In this document: positions 24,402-32,605 of the stretch, piece after piece
Position numbering within the stretch: position 1 is the first letter of the stretch
How the letters are laid out: every line of letters begins with the position of its first letter
NCBI RefSeq assembly: GCF_020037125.1
Contig: NZ_JAIQDG010000018.1
Coordinates: 124,001-188,000 of the forward strand
Length of the DNA stretch: 64,000 nt
DNA from: Myxococcus sp. RHSTA-1-4
Lineage (GTDB): Bacteria; Myxococcota; Myxococcia; Myxococcales; Myxococcaceae
Direction: 5' to 3'
Program-made: the position numbers and the translations under genes
The notes under the pieces: model-generated
Seen by the model: only the letters and a program-made list of their open reading frames with translations
What the model was told of the DNA's origin: nothing
Database searches by the model: none

Positions 24402-25178
24402 TCAGTGCCCCGGGTGGCCCATCCACCGCGCGAGCAGGAACATCAGCGCCAGCCCACCGAAGAGCGCCAGCACGTTGCGCCCCGGGTGGTCCTTGCCGTG
24501 CCGGTGCACGTGCGGCAGCAGGTCCGACACCGCGATGTAGAGGAACGTGCCGGCGGAGAAGGCCAGCGCCTTGGCGGCGAGGCTCTCGAAGTTCAGCACC
24601 GCGTCGAAGAGGAAGTAGAGCGCCGCGCCCGCCGGCACCATCATCCCGTAGAGCGTGGACAGCGACAGGATGGCGGCCCGGGAGCGGCCCTCCGTCTTGA
24701 GGATGGACGCCAGCGACAGCGCGGAAGGCACCTTGTGCGAGACGATGGCCAGCAGCGCCATCGCCCCCACGCCCTCCTCCACCGCCGAGCCCAGCGCAAT
24801 CCCGTCGAACAGCGTGTGCGTGGACAGCCCAAGAAAGGCGGTGAGCCCCAGCACCTGTCCGGGCTGCGCGGGCCCACCCTGGCCGGACATGTGGTCCCCG
24901 GGCAGGTCCTCGCCCGCGTGCGCCACGAGGTAGCGCTCCAGCACCAGGATGAAGACGAAGCCCGCCGGCACCAGCGCGAAGGCCCACCACCCGCCTCCGG
25001 AGTACGCCTCCGGCAGCATGTGGAAGAAGGCCGCGCCCAGCATCACCCCCGCCGCGAAGGCCAGGAAGCGCACCAGTTGCGTGGGACGCTTCGTCCACAC
25101 CACGACCACCGCGCCGGCCAGCGAGCCGAGGACGATGATGAGGGAGTAGAGGGCCACCGCGGCCAGGACCGGCGACAT
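24402..25178 (-). CDS. ZIP-family metal transporter
   Basis: 258 residues, about eight membrane helices. The helix IV metal site is STHTLFDGIALGSA (HxxxDG) and helix V carries VSHKVPSALSLASI, the two hallmark motifs of ZIP proteins. A loop HAGEDLPGDHMSGQGG could add metal ligands, and HVHRHGKDHPG sits near the C-terminus. The typical direction is metal uptake into the cytoplasm. Convergent with the receiver gene. Confidence 0.9.
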   Translation of the reverse strand: MSPVLAAVALYSLIIVLGSLAGAVVVVWTKRPTQLVRFLAFAAGVMLGAAFFHMLPEAYSGGGWWAFALVPAGFVFILVLERYLVAHAGEDLPGDHMSGQGGPAQPGQVLGLTAFLGLSTHTLFDGIALGSAVEEGVGAMALLAIVSHKVPSALSLASILKTEGRSRAAILSLSTLYGMMVPAGAALYFLFDAVLNFESLAAKALAFSAGTFLYIAVSDLLPHVHRHGKDHPGRNVLALFGGLALMFLLARWMGHPGH

Positions 25179-25218
25179 GGGGCGCGCACCCTACAACAAA
25201 TCCGCCCAGCCGCCGCTC

Positions 25219-26475
25219 TCAGTAACGCCGCACCACCACCAGCCCCACCCGGCCGGGCTTCACGTCCACCGTGTGCTCCGTCGTCCTCCCTCCCGCATCC
25301 ACACGCACCGTGTGGCCGCCCGCGGGCACCCGGAAGCGCGCCACCTGGAACTCAGCGGGCAGGGAAAGCCAGGAGCGCAAGTCTGGCGCGTTCGTCGCGT
25401 TGAGCAGGATGAAGGTGAGCGCGGCCACCTCCTCGCTCTTCGTCAGCGCGCCCACGCCCGCGGCCAGGCCCGCCTTCGCCACCGCGCCGCCGACCTGCTT
25501 CGCGAGCATCCCGCCGATGCGGTGATTGAGGTGCACCCGGGCCACGTCCGCCAGCGACGTCACCGTCACCGCCCGCTGCGTCGAGTCCCCCAGCGACACC
25601 CGCACCGGGGGAGCATGGCCCCGGTCCCGGTACTCGGGCACCTCAATCAGGTTGCCCCCGTCACCGCCGTCACGCGAGGCCCGCTGCTTCTCCGGCGACA
25701 GGCCCGCCTCCACCACCACGACGACCTGGGACTCGCCCGGCGCCAGCGGCTCGTGGGGCACGCCCGGGTACTTCGCCACCAGCTCCGCGTAGGCATCATC
25801 CCGGCCGGCCTGCTTCGCCAGCCGCAGCAGCGGCTCCACCAGCGCGCCCAGCTCGGGCTCCAGCTCGTAGGCCTTCGCGTAGTCGATGTAGGCCGAGTCC
25901 CAGTCGCGCTGGTCCTCCCGGATGATGCCACCCAGGTAGCGCGCAATCGCGAGCTGCTGGTACGGCTTCTTCTCGTCGGCGACCATCTTCTCCAGGCGCT
26001 CGTTGACCTGGCGGACCTCCACCATCGCGCTCTCGGCCTCGCCCAGCTCGGCGTAGTTGAGCGCCTGGAGGACGGAAATCATCAGCTTCTCGAAGTCCTC
26101 ACCGCGGTAGGCGCGCTGGCGCTCGTTGGTGATGAGCGCCCCGGCCTCCTCGCTGACGGACACGCCGTCGAGCTGCTCGCCGAGCCGCTCCGCCTCCTCC
26201 AGCACGGCGTTGCTCTCCGCCCACTTGCCGGCGGCGTGCAGCACCATGCCCTTGTCCATCAGCACCAGCAGCCGGTCCTGGTCCACCATGGCGCGCGTCG
26301 CCGACTCCAGCGCGGCCAGCGCGCGCGTGTAGTCCTCGGACTGGTACGCCACCCGCACGTCTCGCGTGCGCGCCACGTAGTCCGTCGCGCAGCCGGTCAT
26401 CAGGAGCAGGCTCGCCAGAACGAGCCCGCCCCACCCGGACACACGGGCCGGGATGGGGTGGGAGGAAGACTTCAT
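25219..26475 (-). CDS. COG3014-family lipoprotein
   Basis: 418 residues. Signal ends with LLLMTGC (lipobox, Cys near 29). Residues about 40-260 form TPR-like helices (YTRALAALESATRAMV, GKWAESNAVLEEAERLG); a beta domain at the C-terminus ends with HTVRVDAGGRTTEHTVDVKPGRVGLVVVRRY. The architecture matches COG3014, lipoproteins frequently encoded next to LpoB, as here. Presumed outer-membrane partner in peptidoglycan synthesis control; its own role is unproven. Last of four genes in one operon (27-kb region). Confidence 0.78.
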   Translation of the reverse strand: MKSSSHPIPARVSGWGGLVLASLLLMTGCATDYVARTRDVRVAYQSEDYTRALAALESATRAMVDQDRLLVLMDKGMVLHAAGKWAESNAVLEEAERLGEQLDGVSVSEEAGALITNERQRAYRGEDFEKLMISVLQALNYAELGEAESAMVEVRQVNERLEKMVADEKKPYQQLAIARYLGGIIREDQRDWDSAYIDYAKAYELEPELGALVEPLLRLAKQAGRDDAYAELVAKYPGVPHEPLAPGESQVVVVVEAGLSPEKQRASRDGGDGGNLIEVPEYRDRGHAPPVRVSLGDSTQRAVTVTSLADVARVHLNHRIGGMLAKQVGGAVAKAGLAAGVGALTKSEEVAALTFILLNATNAPDLRSWLSLPAEFQVARFRVPAGGHTVRVDAGGRTTEHTVDVKPGRVGLVVVRRY

Positions 26476-26512
26476 GGGAGTGGACCTTGGCGGGACGCGC
26501 GCCGTGCGACGG

Positions 26513-27121
26513 CTACCAGCTCACGCCGCGCTTCTCGAACTTCTTGCGGATCTGCTTCTCGTCCGTCCACTCGATGAGGCCGGACTTCACGTTGCTCAGC
26601 TTCGCCGTCATCTTGTAGTAGACGAGCTTGTCATTGCCGACCTCCTGGATGATGGAGGCGAGGTCGCCCGTCATCAGGAAGTCCACGGAGACCTGCTGGC
26701 CCGGGCCCTTGGCGGCGTTCGGGTCCACGTAGCCGGACTGCTGGTACTCGTACTCCTCGGCGATGTCCTGGCGCGCCGCCTGGTCCACCAGGGCGAAGCG
26801 GCCCGTCTGCGCGAGGGCGGTCTGAATCTTGTCGCCCAGCGAGCGCATGTCGATGTGCTCGGAGGTGCTGTTCTTCAGCTTGCCCACGAGGACGATGGGC
26901 AGCGAGCCGTCCGGCCGGGGCTGCGAGAAGCGCGGCGATTCGGCCAGCGACGCGGCCATCTTCTTGGCGATGAGCTGCAGGTCGTTCTCGTTGAAACGGT
27001 CCGACAGCATCTCGATGGTGTTCGGGTCCTCGTACGTCCCGCGCGTATAGGCGCGCGGGCCGACGCACGCGGAGAGCGTGACGGCGAGGCAGGCGGAGAG
27101 CAGAAGGCGGAGGGGGTTCAT
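26513..27121 (-). CDS. lpoB: Penicillin-binding protein activator LpoB-like lipoprotein
   Basis: 202 residues, lipobox TLSAC with C19. The mature domain has the TolB-N-like fold of LpoB: LIAKKMAASLAESP, LVGKLKNSTSEHIDM, LGDKIQTALAQTGRFALVDQ and VDFLMTGDLASI are typical. LpoB reaches through peptidoglycan from the outer membrane and stimulates PBP1b in enterobacteria; myxobacterial homologues have not been shown to do the same. It lies between a hypothetical exported protein and the COG3014 lipoprotein, 13 and 37 bases apart. Confidence 0.83.
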   Translation of the reverse strand: MNPLRLLLSACLAVTLSACVGPRAYTRGTYEDPNTIEMLSDRFNENDLQLIAKKMAASLAESPRFSQPRPDGSLPIVLVGKLKNSTSEHIDMRSLGDKIQTALAQTGRFALVDQAARQDIAEEYEYQQSGYVDPNAAKGPGQQVSVDFLMTGDLASIIQEVGNDKLVYYKMTAKLSNVKSGLIEWTDEKQIRKKFEKRGVSW

Positions 27122-27134
27122 GGTGCGTTGACTC

Positions 27135-27965
27135 CTAGTTCCATTCGCATTCGAAGCGGCTGCCCTCGAAGTTCCACTTGTAGGCCAGCACGGGGTCGCG
27201 CCGGTAACCGGCCGTCAGGCGGCAGAGGCTCTGCAGCGAGCTGCGCGGATAGTCGAAGGTGTAGGTCTGCGACTTCGCCAGCTCCTGCGCGTTGAGCTGG
27301 GACGGGTGGGTGAGCGTGGGGCTGCCGCTGGCGGCCACCAGCACCTTGTGCGGGCCGTACGCCTTCAGCGGCACCCGGCCCGCGAGCTGCACGCGGCGCA
27401 CGGTGCGGGCCACCATGATGTCGCTGCGGTCCACCATCGTCTCGTGGCTGTTGCGGCGCCGCAGCAGCTCCGGGATGTTGGCGGAGAAGACGCGGGTGAC
27501 GTCGCCGTCGTCCACGAAGAAGTAGAGGAAGGCCTCGCGCGCGGTGCGGCTCTCGCCGGTGAAGTCCAGCGTCACCAGCAGGTCCAGCTCCCGGTTGGGG
27601 GCCAGCCCGTGCCGGGACACCGCCGCCAGCACATCCTTGTCCACGCCCGCCTTCTTCAGGCGGATGAGGCCGTCCGCGCTGGCGTCGCAGGCGCAGCGGC
27701 GCTCCTCAATCATCTTCACGAGCTGCGCGGGCTCGAAGCCGGCCTGCGACAGCTTCGTCAGCTCCTCGTCGGTGAGGGGGAGCTGGTCGGAGCGCTCGTA
27801 GATGCGCGGGAGCTGGTTCGGGTCCCACTGGATGATGTTGTAGGTCTGCACGTTCCCCGAGGGGAACGGCAGGGAGATTTGCGGACTTCCGCGCCCGGCG
27901 GGAGCCGCGACGGGTGCCTGGCTGGTGGCCAGCGCCAGGGTAGCGGCGAGGAACTGGGCAATCAT
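27135..27965 (-). CDS. Conserved exported protein of unknown function in the lpoB operon
   Basis: 276 residues with a signal peptide (IAQFLAATLALATSQAPVA). The middle has LTDEELTKLSQAGFEPAQLVKMIEERRCACDASADGLIRL split across two helices, a small SHOCT- or SAP-like helical module that precedes a beta-rich C-terminal half ending in RFECEWN. I cannot name the family. Position between a beta-barrel-like protein and LpoB (12 and 13 base gaps) points to an envelope role. Confidence 0.7.
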   Translation of the reverse strand: MIAQFLAATLALATSQAPVAAPAGRGSPQISLPFPSGNVQTYNIIQWDPNQLPRIYERSDQLPLTDEELTKLSQAGFEPAQLVKMIEERRCACDASADGLIRLKKAGVDKDVLAAVSRHGLAPNRELDLLVTLDFTGESRTAREAFLYFFVDDGDVTRVFSANIPELLRRRNSHETMVDRSDIMVARTVRRVQLAGRVPLKAYGPHKVLVAASGSPTLTHPSQLNAQELAKSQTYTFDYPRSSLQSLCRLTAGYRRDPVLAYKWNFEGSRFECEWN

Positions 27966-27977
27966 GGTGAGCCCCCT

Positions 27978-28550
27978 CTAGAACTTGTAACCGACCGTCA
28001 TGCCCAGGCGGTGGGTGATGCCACCGTCGTCGATGTCGCCAATGGGGATGTCCGGCATGTAGTGGAGGCCGAGGACGATGTTGTCCTCATCCCCCAGCAT
28101 GAACTCCGTGCCCACCTGCGGGGAGATGCCGAAGCGCAGGCCCACATCCGGGATGATGATGGCGCCCGCCTTGAGGCCCGCCGTGAAGACCACCGGCCAG
28201 CCCCAGGTGCGGAAGCGCGGGCCCACCATGGCGATGAAGCGGCCGCCGTCGAAGACGTAGGCGCCACTCGCGTCGAGCTGGTACCAGTCATCGCCCCACA
28301 GCGACAGCGTGGCGCCCACATACAGGGGGGGCCCGTCCGGTGCGTCCCGGGAGGGCTCCTGGCTGTTGATGGCGGCGCCCCAGTCGAGCTGGAGGGAGAC
28401 GCCCCGGCCACCCGGGTCTCCGTAACCGCCCTTGCCGTACTCCGACTCCTCGGGCCCGTCCGTGCGGCCCCGTTCCTGCGCGCTGGCGGTCAGCGGCGCG
28501 GCGGCGGCCAGCATGAGAAGGGCCCCGCACAACCTGACATGACGCTTCAT
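27978..28550 (-). CDS. Predicted outer-membrane beta-barrel protein
   Basis: 190 residues from ATG 28550. Signal peptide (LLMLAAAAPLTASAQ) followed by alternating strands with aromatic girdles: VSLQLDWGAAIN, LYVGATLSLWG, QLDASGAYVF, IAMVGPRFRTWGWPVVFTAGLKAG, LGLHYMPDI, and the terminal HRLGMTVGYKF with the C-terminal Phe used for outer-membrane insertion. It opens the LpoB/COG3014 operon. No substrate can be inferred. Confidence 0.72.
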   Translation of the reverse strand: MKRHVRLCGALLMLAAAAPLTASAQERGRTDGPEESEYGKGGYGDPGGRGVSLQLDWGAAINSQEPSRDAPDGPPLYVGATLSLWGDDWYQLDASGAYVFDGGRFIAMVGPRFRTWGWPVVFTAGLKAGAIIIPDVGLRFGISPQVGTEFMLGDEDNIVLGLHYMPDIPIGDIDDGGITHRLGMTVGYKF

Positions 28551-28679
28551 CTCGAAGACTCCCCCGAGCAGTGGATGCGTAGGTTCCGGCGCTCTGACGG
28601 CGCGGCGCGCCGGATATTCAAGCGTCCGCCACCCAACAGGCAAGGACTCCTTGTCCCACCTCCGGGCGCCGGCCCTTTC

Positions 28680-30323
28680 TCAGGCCCTGGGAGCAACCGG
28701 GGGAGCGGCCGGCGTCTCGTTGTCCGGCGGCGAGGGGGGCGGTGGAACCGGAGGGCGGGCCTCCGTGCGGGTGACAGGCAGCCACTGGGGGTTGGCGCGC
28801 AGGAACCGCACCAGCCGCTCGCGGACCAGGGCTCTCAGGTCAAACAGCTTTTCCGAGTTCGCCACGCTCACCAGGGCCCGGACGGTGAGCGTCCGGTCCA
28901 TCACGTCCAGCACCACCACGCTGCCCACGCGGCCATCCCACACCTCCCGGGCCTCGGCCTCCAGGACGCGCTTCAGCTCCGCGCGCAGGGCGTCGATGTC
29001 CGCGGAGAAGTCCACCTGGAGGGTGACGGCGCCCAGCATCTCCGAGCTCCCCTTGCTCCAGTTCTGGAAGGGCTTGTCCAGGAACTGGGGAATGGGGATG
29101 ACCATGCGCCGCTGGTCCCAGGTGCGCAGCACCACGTAGGTGAGGGTGATTTCCTCCACGGTGCCGAACTCGTTCTCCACGATGACCGTGTCGCCGATGC
29201 GGATGGGCTGGGTGATGGAGAGCTGGATGCCGGCCAGCAGCGTGGAGATGGACTTCTGCGCCGCGAGGCCAAGCACCAGGCCGGCGATACCGGCGGAGGC
29301 GAGCAGGGACACGCCGACGCTGCGGACGACCTCGAACTGGATGAGCAGCAGCGCGACGGCGACGACGTAGGTGGCCACCTCGAAGATGGAGCGCAGCACC
29401 ACCAGCTGGGTGCTCACGCTGCGCGCCCGCGAGGCGTCCTTCATCTCCGCGGAGACGCGGTTCTGCACGAAGGCGGCGGACACCCGGAGGAAGCGCAGGA
29501 CGAACCAGGCCAGGGAGATGACGCCCAGCGAGTAGCCCACGCGGTTGAAGAAGTGCTGCGACGGGGCCGGCAGGCGCAGGAACGTGGTGCCCGCCACCAG
29601 CAGCGCGGAGAATGTCACGAGCTTCAGCGGGCCCCTGCCCGCGGCGGCCATCTCGTCGTCCCAGGTGATGCGCGTCCAGCGCGCCAGGCGCAGGGCGAAC
29701 GCCAGCACGAGCCGCTCCAGCACCACCGCCACCACGAGGCTGCCCAGCAGCACCACCAGCAGGCCCAGCCACTGCCAGAGCTCCAGGCCCAGGTAGGCGT
29801 CGGAGAAGAAGACGGGCGGCAGCCACTCCCCCACGCGCGGGCCATACTCCGCGAACAGCGGGTCCACCTGCCGCACCGTGGACTCGCTGAACACCCACAC
29901 CAGCGCGCCCTCCGACGTCACCCGCTGGACGCGGATGGGGACGTTGGCCCCCTCCAGGGGAATGGTGCCGAGCTCGTCGAAGCGGGCGTCCTCCGGGTCC
30001 CCCTCCGGCTCCTTGCTCATCGCGGACACGTCCACGGCCAGCTTCCGGTCCAGCACGAACTTCAGCCGGCGGGCCAGCTGGACGCCGCGCCCGCCCTGCT
30101 GGGCGCGGGGGATGAAGTCCAGGTCGAGGTAGTGGGCGGCCAGCTCGTAGTTCCCCCGGTGCGCGGCCGCCAGGAAGCCCTGGACGGTCGCCTGGGGCGA
30201 CTGCCGGTCCACGGACGGAGGAGGCTGCCCCAGGCCGCTGTTGAGCGCGGCGGCGGGCAGGCTCCAGAGGACGCTCCAGACGAGGACGAGGACTCGCGGG
30301 CCCAATCTGTCACGGTGCATCAT
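28680..30323 (-). CDS. MscS-family mechanosensitive channel, large form
   Basis: 547 residues from ATG 30323 (AAGGA 5 bases ahead; a second ATG follows at once). A signal peptide and a periplasmic domain (about 30-190) precede several membrane helices. The pore helix and beta domain are recognisable: GIAGLVLGLAAQKSISTLLAG, then PIRIGDTVIVENEFGTVEEI and RTWDQRRMVIPIPQF, as in MscS. It releases solutes under hypo-osmotic shock. The N-terminal domain and the Pro-rich tail make it longer than the 286-residue E. coli protein. Divergent from a receiver gene. Confidence 0.88.
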   Translation of the reverse strand: MMHRDRLGPRVLVLVWSVLWSLPAAALNSGLGQPPPSVDRQSPQATVQGFLAAAHRGNYELAAHYLDLDFIPRAQQGGRGVQLARRLKFVLDRKLAVDVSAMSKEPEGDPEDARFDELGTIPLEGANVPIRVQRVTSEGALVWVFSESTVRQVDPLFAEYGPRVGEWLPPVFFSDAYLGLELWQWLGLLVVLLGSLVVAVVLERLVLAFALRLARWTRITWDDEMAAAGRGPLKLVTFSALLVAGTTFLRLPAPSQHFFNRVGYSLGVISLAWFVLRFLRVSAAFVQNRVSAEMKDASRARSVSTQLVVLRSIFEVATYVVAVALLLIQFEVVRSVGVSLLASAGIAGLVLGLAAQKSISTLLAGIQLSITQPIRIGDTVIVENEFGTVEEITLTYVVLRTWDQRRMVIPIPQFLDKPFQNWSKGSSEMLGAVTLQVDFSADIDALRAELKRVLEAEAREVWDGRVGSVVVLDVMDRTLTVRALVSVANSEKLFDLRALVRERLVRFLRANPQWLPVTRTEARPPVPPPPSPPDNETPAAPPVAPRA

Positions 30324-30507
30324 ATGGGTCCTTCCATACTCCTTTTGGCCGCCCCACGAGGAAGAAGTCGGCCTGCCCCACGGGCGGGCGGGCGTGGGAC
30401 GGTGGACAGCCTGACATGGGAGCGTGCGGGCCCCTCTCAGCGGATGGGAAAGCGTTGGTGCGACGAGTGGGGGTAGGATAGAAACGCCGCCCAAGGAAGA
30501 GGTCGCC

Positions 30508-30891
30508 GTGTCCGAGAAGCGAAGAATCCTCCTGATTGACGACAGCGAAATCACGCTCGCCATGGAGAAGGCGGTGCTCGAGGCGCGCGGCTACGAGGTC
30601 GTCGCGACCTCGACGCTCATGGAGTTCGAGAAAACGCTCCAGAGCTGGAGGCCGGACCTCATCCTCACCGACATCCACATGCCCGAGGCCAAGGGCACGG
30701 ACATCTGCCGCACGCTCAAGAACGAGTACGGCACGCAGGACATCCCCATCGTCCTCTTCTCCAGCCTCCCGGATGACGAGCTGTCCAAGCTGGCGGAGCA
30801 GGTGGGCGCCGACGGCTCGCTGTCCAAGGTGAACGGGCTGGAGGCGATGGGCGAGAAGATAGACGAGCTGGTGCAGAGCATCCTCTGGTGA
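30508..30891 (+). CDS. Stand-alone response-regulator receiver protein
   Basis: 127 residues starting at GTG 30508 with AAGGAAGAGG upstream. Receiver hallmarks are intact: LLIDDSE, phosphoacceptor Asp in LILTDIHMPEAKG, switch Ser in IVLFSSLP, and Lys in LSKVNG. No output domain. The TGA overlaps the GTG of the tetraheme lipoprotein gene (GTGA, 30888-30891), so the two are coupled although a direct functional link is not obvious. Confidence 0.85.
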   Translation: MSEKRRILLIDDSEITLAMEKAVLEARGYEVVATSTLMEFEKTLQSWRPDLILTDIHMPEAKGTDICRTLKNEYGTQDIPIVLFSSLPDDELSKLAEQVGADGSLSKVNGLEAMGEKIDELVQSILW

Positions 30892-32471
30892 AGCCCATGC
30901 GCCGCGTCCTCGTCGCCGCGCTCGTGGGCGCGTCGCTCGCCGGGTGCATGCGCAAGGAGTCCGCGCCCCCGCAGGCCGAGGCCGGCACGGCCATGGCCTC
31001 CCCGGCGGCGAGCGGCGCCTCCGGTGCCCCCAAGGCCGCGGACGCCCCTGGCGCCGTCCTCTTCGTCTCCGCCGACACACGCGGCTACCTGGGCCCCTGC
31101 GGCTGCAGCGAGAACATGCGCGGCGGCATCGGCCGCGCGGCCGCCCAGGTGCTGGAGGCGCGCAAGGGCCCCCTGCCCGTCCTCTACATCGACGGCGGCA
31201 ACAGCCTCTTCGGCGAGCCCGAGCTCAAACCCGGCCAGGTGCCCCAGGAGGAGCGCAAGGCGAAGGCCCTGTCGGACGCCATGCGGCTGATGGGACTGGC
31301 CGTGCGCGCCACGGGCCTCCTGGACGACACGCGCGGGGCGGACTTCCGCCAGGGGCTGGGGCTGCCGGAGCTGGCGCCCGGTGAGGTGAAGCTGCTGCCC
31401 GCGGGCGCGCGGAAGGTGGGCGTGGTGGCGGCGGACACGCCGGAGCAGCTCGTGGAGGCCAGCGCCCGGGCGCGCAAGGACGGCGCGGACTTCGTGCTGG
31501 CCCTGCTGGACGCCACGCTGGAGGCGGCGCAGACCGCGGTGGAGCGTCCCGGGCTCGCGGCGGACGTGGTGGTGGCCACCCGCACCGCCACGGAGTTCAG
31601 CGGCGAGCAGAACAAGCTGGTGCGCGCCTCGGTGCCGGTGGTGGCCCTGCAGAGCAAGGGCCGCTCCCTCCTGCGCGTGGACCTGGGCTACGCGCCCCAG
31701 CCGGGCCCCTTCACCTTGCAGAGCGATACCGAGCGCGAGGTGGCCGGGCTGGAGCAGCGGGTGGCGCTGCTGGACAGGGAAATCAACCTCCCCGGCATCG
31801 ACCCGAAGCTGAAGGCGCTGAAGCAGGCCAAGCGGGACGAGCTGGTGGCGCGCAAGCAGGCGCTGCTGGCGGCGCCGCCGGCGGCCGCCTCGGGTGTCAA
31901 CGCCTTCACCGTGCGCTTCGTCCCGCTGGAGTCCGGCCTGCCCTCCCACCCGGACGCGCAGGCGCTGGTGGCGGCCTACGACGCGGACGTGGGGAAGATG
32001 AACCTCGCCTGGGCGAAGGAGCACGGGAAGGACTGCCCCGCCCCGGCGAAGGGCCAGGCGGCCTTCGTGGGCAACGAGCCGTGCCGCACCTGCCACGAGG
32101 AGGCCTTCCCCGTCTGGGAGAAGACGAAGCACCCGCACGCGTGGGAGACGCTGGAGGGCCTGGGCAAGCAGTTCCACCTCAACTGCGTGAGCTGCCACGT
32201 GACGGGCTGGGAGCAGCCCGGAGGCGTGTGCCGCCTGGACAAGGTGGCCGGCCGCGAGGCCGTGGGCTGCGAGAGCTGCCACGGCCCGGGCTCGGAGCAT
32301 GCGGAGGCGCCCTCCAGCGACAACATCGTCGCCTCGCCGGGCGAGTCCCTGTGCGTCACCTGCCACAACCCGGAGAACTCGCCCCACTTCGACTTCGCGA
32401 CCTACCTGCCGCGAATCCTCGGGCCGGGTCACGGGAAGCCCGCGGAGACCGCGAAGCCCGCGAAGCCGTAG
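30888..32471 (+). CDS. Tetraheme cytochrome c lipoprotein with phosphoesterase-like N-terminal domain
   Basis: 527 residues (GTG 30888; ATG 30897 also possible). Lipobox SLAGC near residue 20. The N-terminal half starts LFVSADTRGYLGPCGCSENMRGGIGRAA, the conserved GCGC..GG..R opening of the UshA-like metallophosphoesterase module attached to some multiheme cytochromes, and contains FVLALLDATLE. The C-terminal third has four CxxCH heme sites (CRTCH, CVSCH, CESCH, CVTCH) in a cytochrome c554-like domain. It should be anchored to a membrane facing the periplasm or outside, moving electrons. Terminator hairpin follows. Confidence 0.8.
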   Translation: MKPMRRVLVAALVGASLAGCMRKESAPPQAEAGTAMASPAASGASGAPKAADAPGAVLFVSADTRGYLGPCGCSENMRGGIGRAAAQVLEARKGPLPVLYIDGGNSLFGEPELKPGQVPQEERKAKALSDAMRLMGLAVRATGLLDDTRGADFRQGLGLPELAPGEVKLLPAGARKVGVVAADTPEQLVEASARARKDGADFVLALLDATLEAAQTAVERPGLAADVVVATRTATEFSGEQNKLVRASVPVVALQSKGRSLLRVDLGYAPQPGPFTLQSDTEREVAGLEQRVALLDREINLPGIDPKLKALKQAKRDELVARKQALLAAPPAAASGVNAFTVRFVPLESGLPSHPDAQALVAAYDADVGKMNLAWAKEHGKDCPAPAKGQAAFVGNEPCRTCHEEAFPVWEKTKHPHAWETLEGLGKQFHLNCVSCHVTGWEQPGGVCRLDKVAGREAVGCESCHGPGSEHAEAPSSDNIVASPGESLCVTCHNPENSPHFDFATYLPRILGPGHGKPAETAKPAKP

Positions 32472-32478
32472 TCCTCGC

Positions 32479-32507
32479 CTGGACGCCCACCCCCACCGGG
32501 TGTCCAG
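32479..32507 (+). terminator. Hairpin terminator of the cytochrome gene
   Basis: CTGGACGCCC (32479-32488) pairs with GGGTGTCCAG (32498-32507) with one G-T wobble around a 9-base loop, eight bases after the stop. It lacks a T-run. It separates the receiver/cytochrome pair from the transglycosylase gene. Confidence 0.5.
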
Positions 32508-32535
32508 CCAGGAGCCGCACCGCGCGACTCGTTGT

Positions 32536-32563
32536 TTGACTGTCAAGAAAAAGCGCAAATACT
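32536..32563 (+). promoter_or_regulatory. Sigma-70-type promoter candidate for the MltD-like gene, with palindrome over -35
   Basis: TTGACT (32536-32541) and AATACT (32558-32563) are spaced by 16 bases; the first matches 5 of 6 and the second 4 of 6 consensus bases. The start would be near 32570, 35 bases before the ATG. The -35 box is inside the palindrome TTGAC-T-GTCAA (32536-32546), a possible operator. It stands out as an AT-rich island. Confidence 0.5.
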
Positions 32564-32605
32564 TGGGGCTTCGCCTGCTTCTGGGCGCCTCTGGTAAGCG
32601 ATTCC

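Noticed and set aside
27306..30476. Plus-strand frame of 1056 codons opposite the LpoB and MscS genes
   Set aside because: Antisense shadow of several real genes; composition typical of reversed GC-rich codons.
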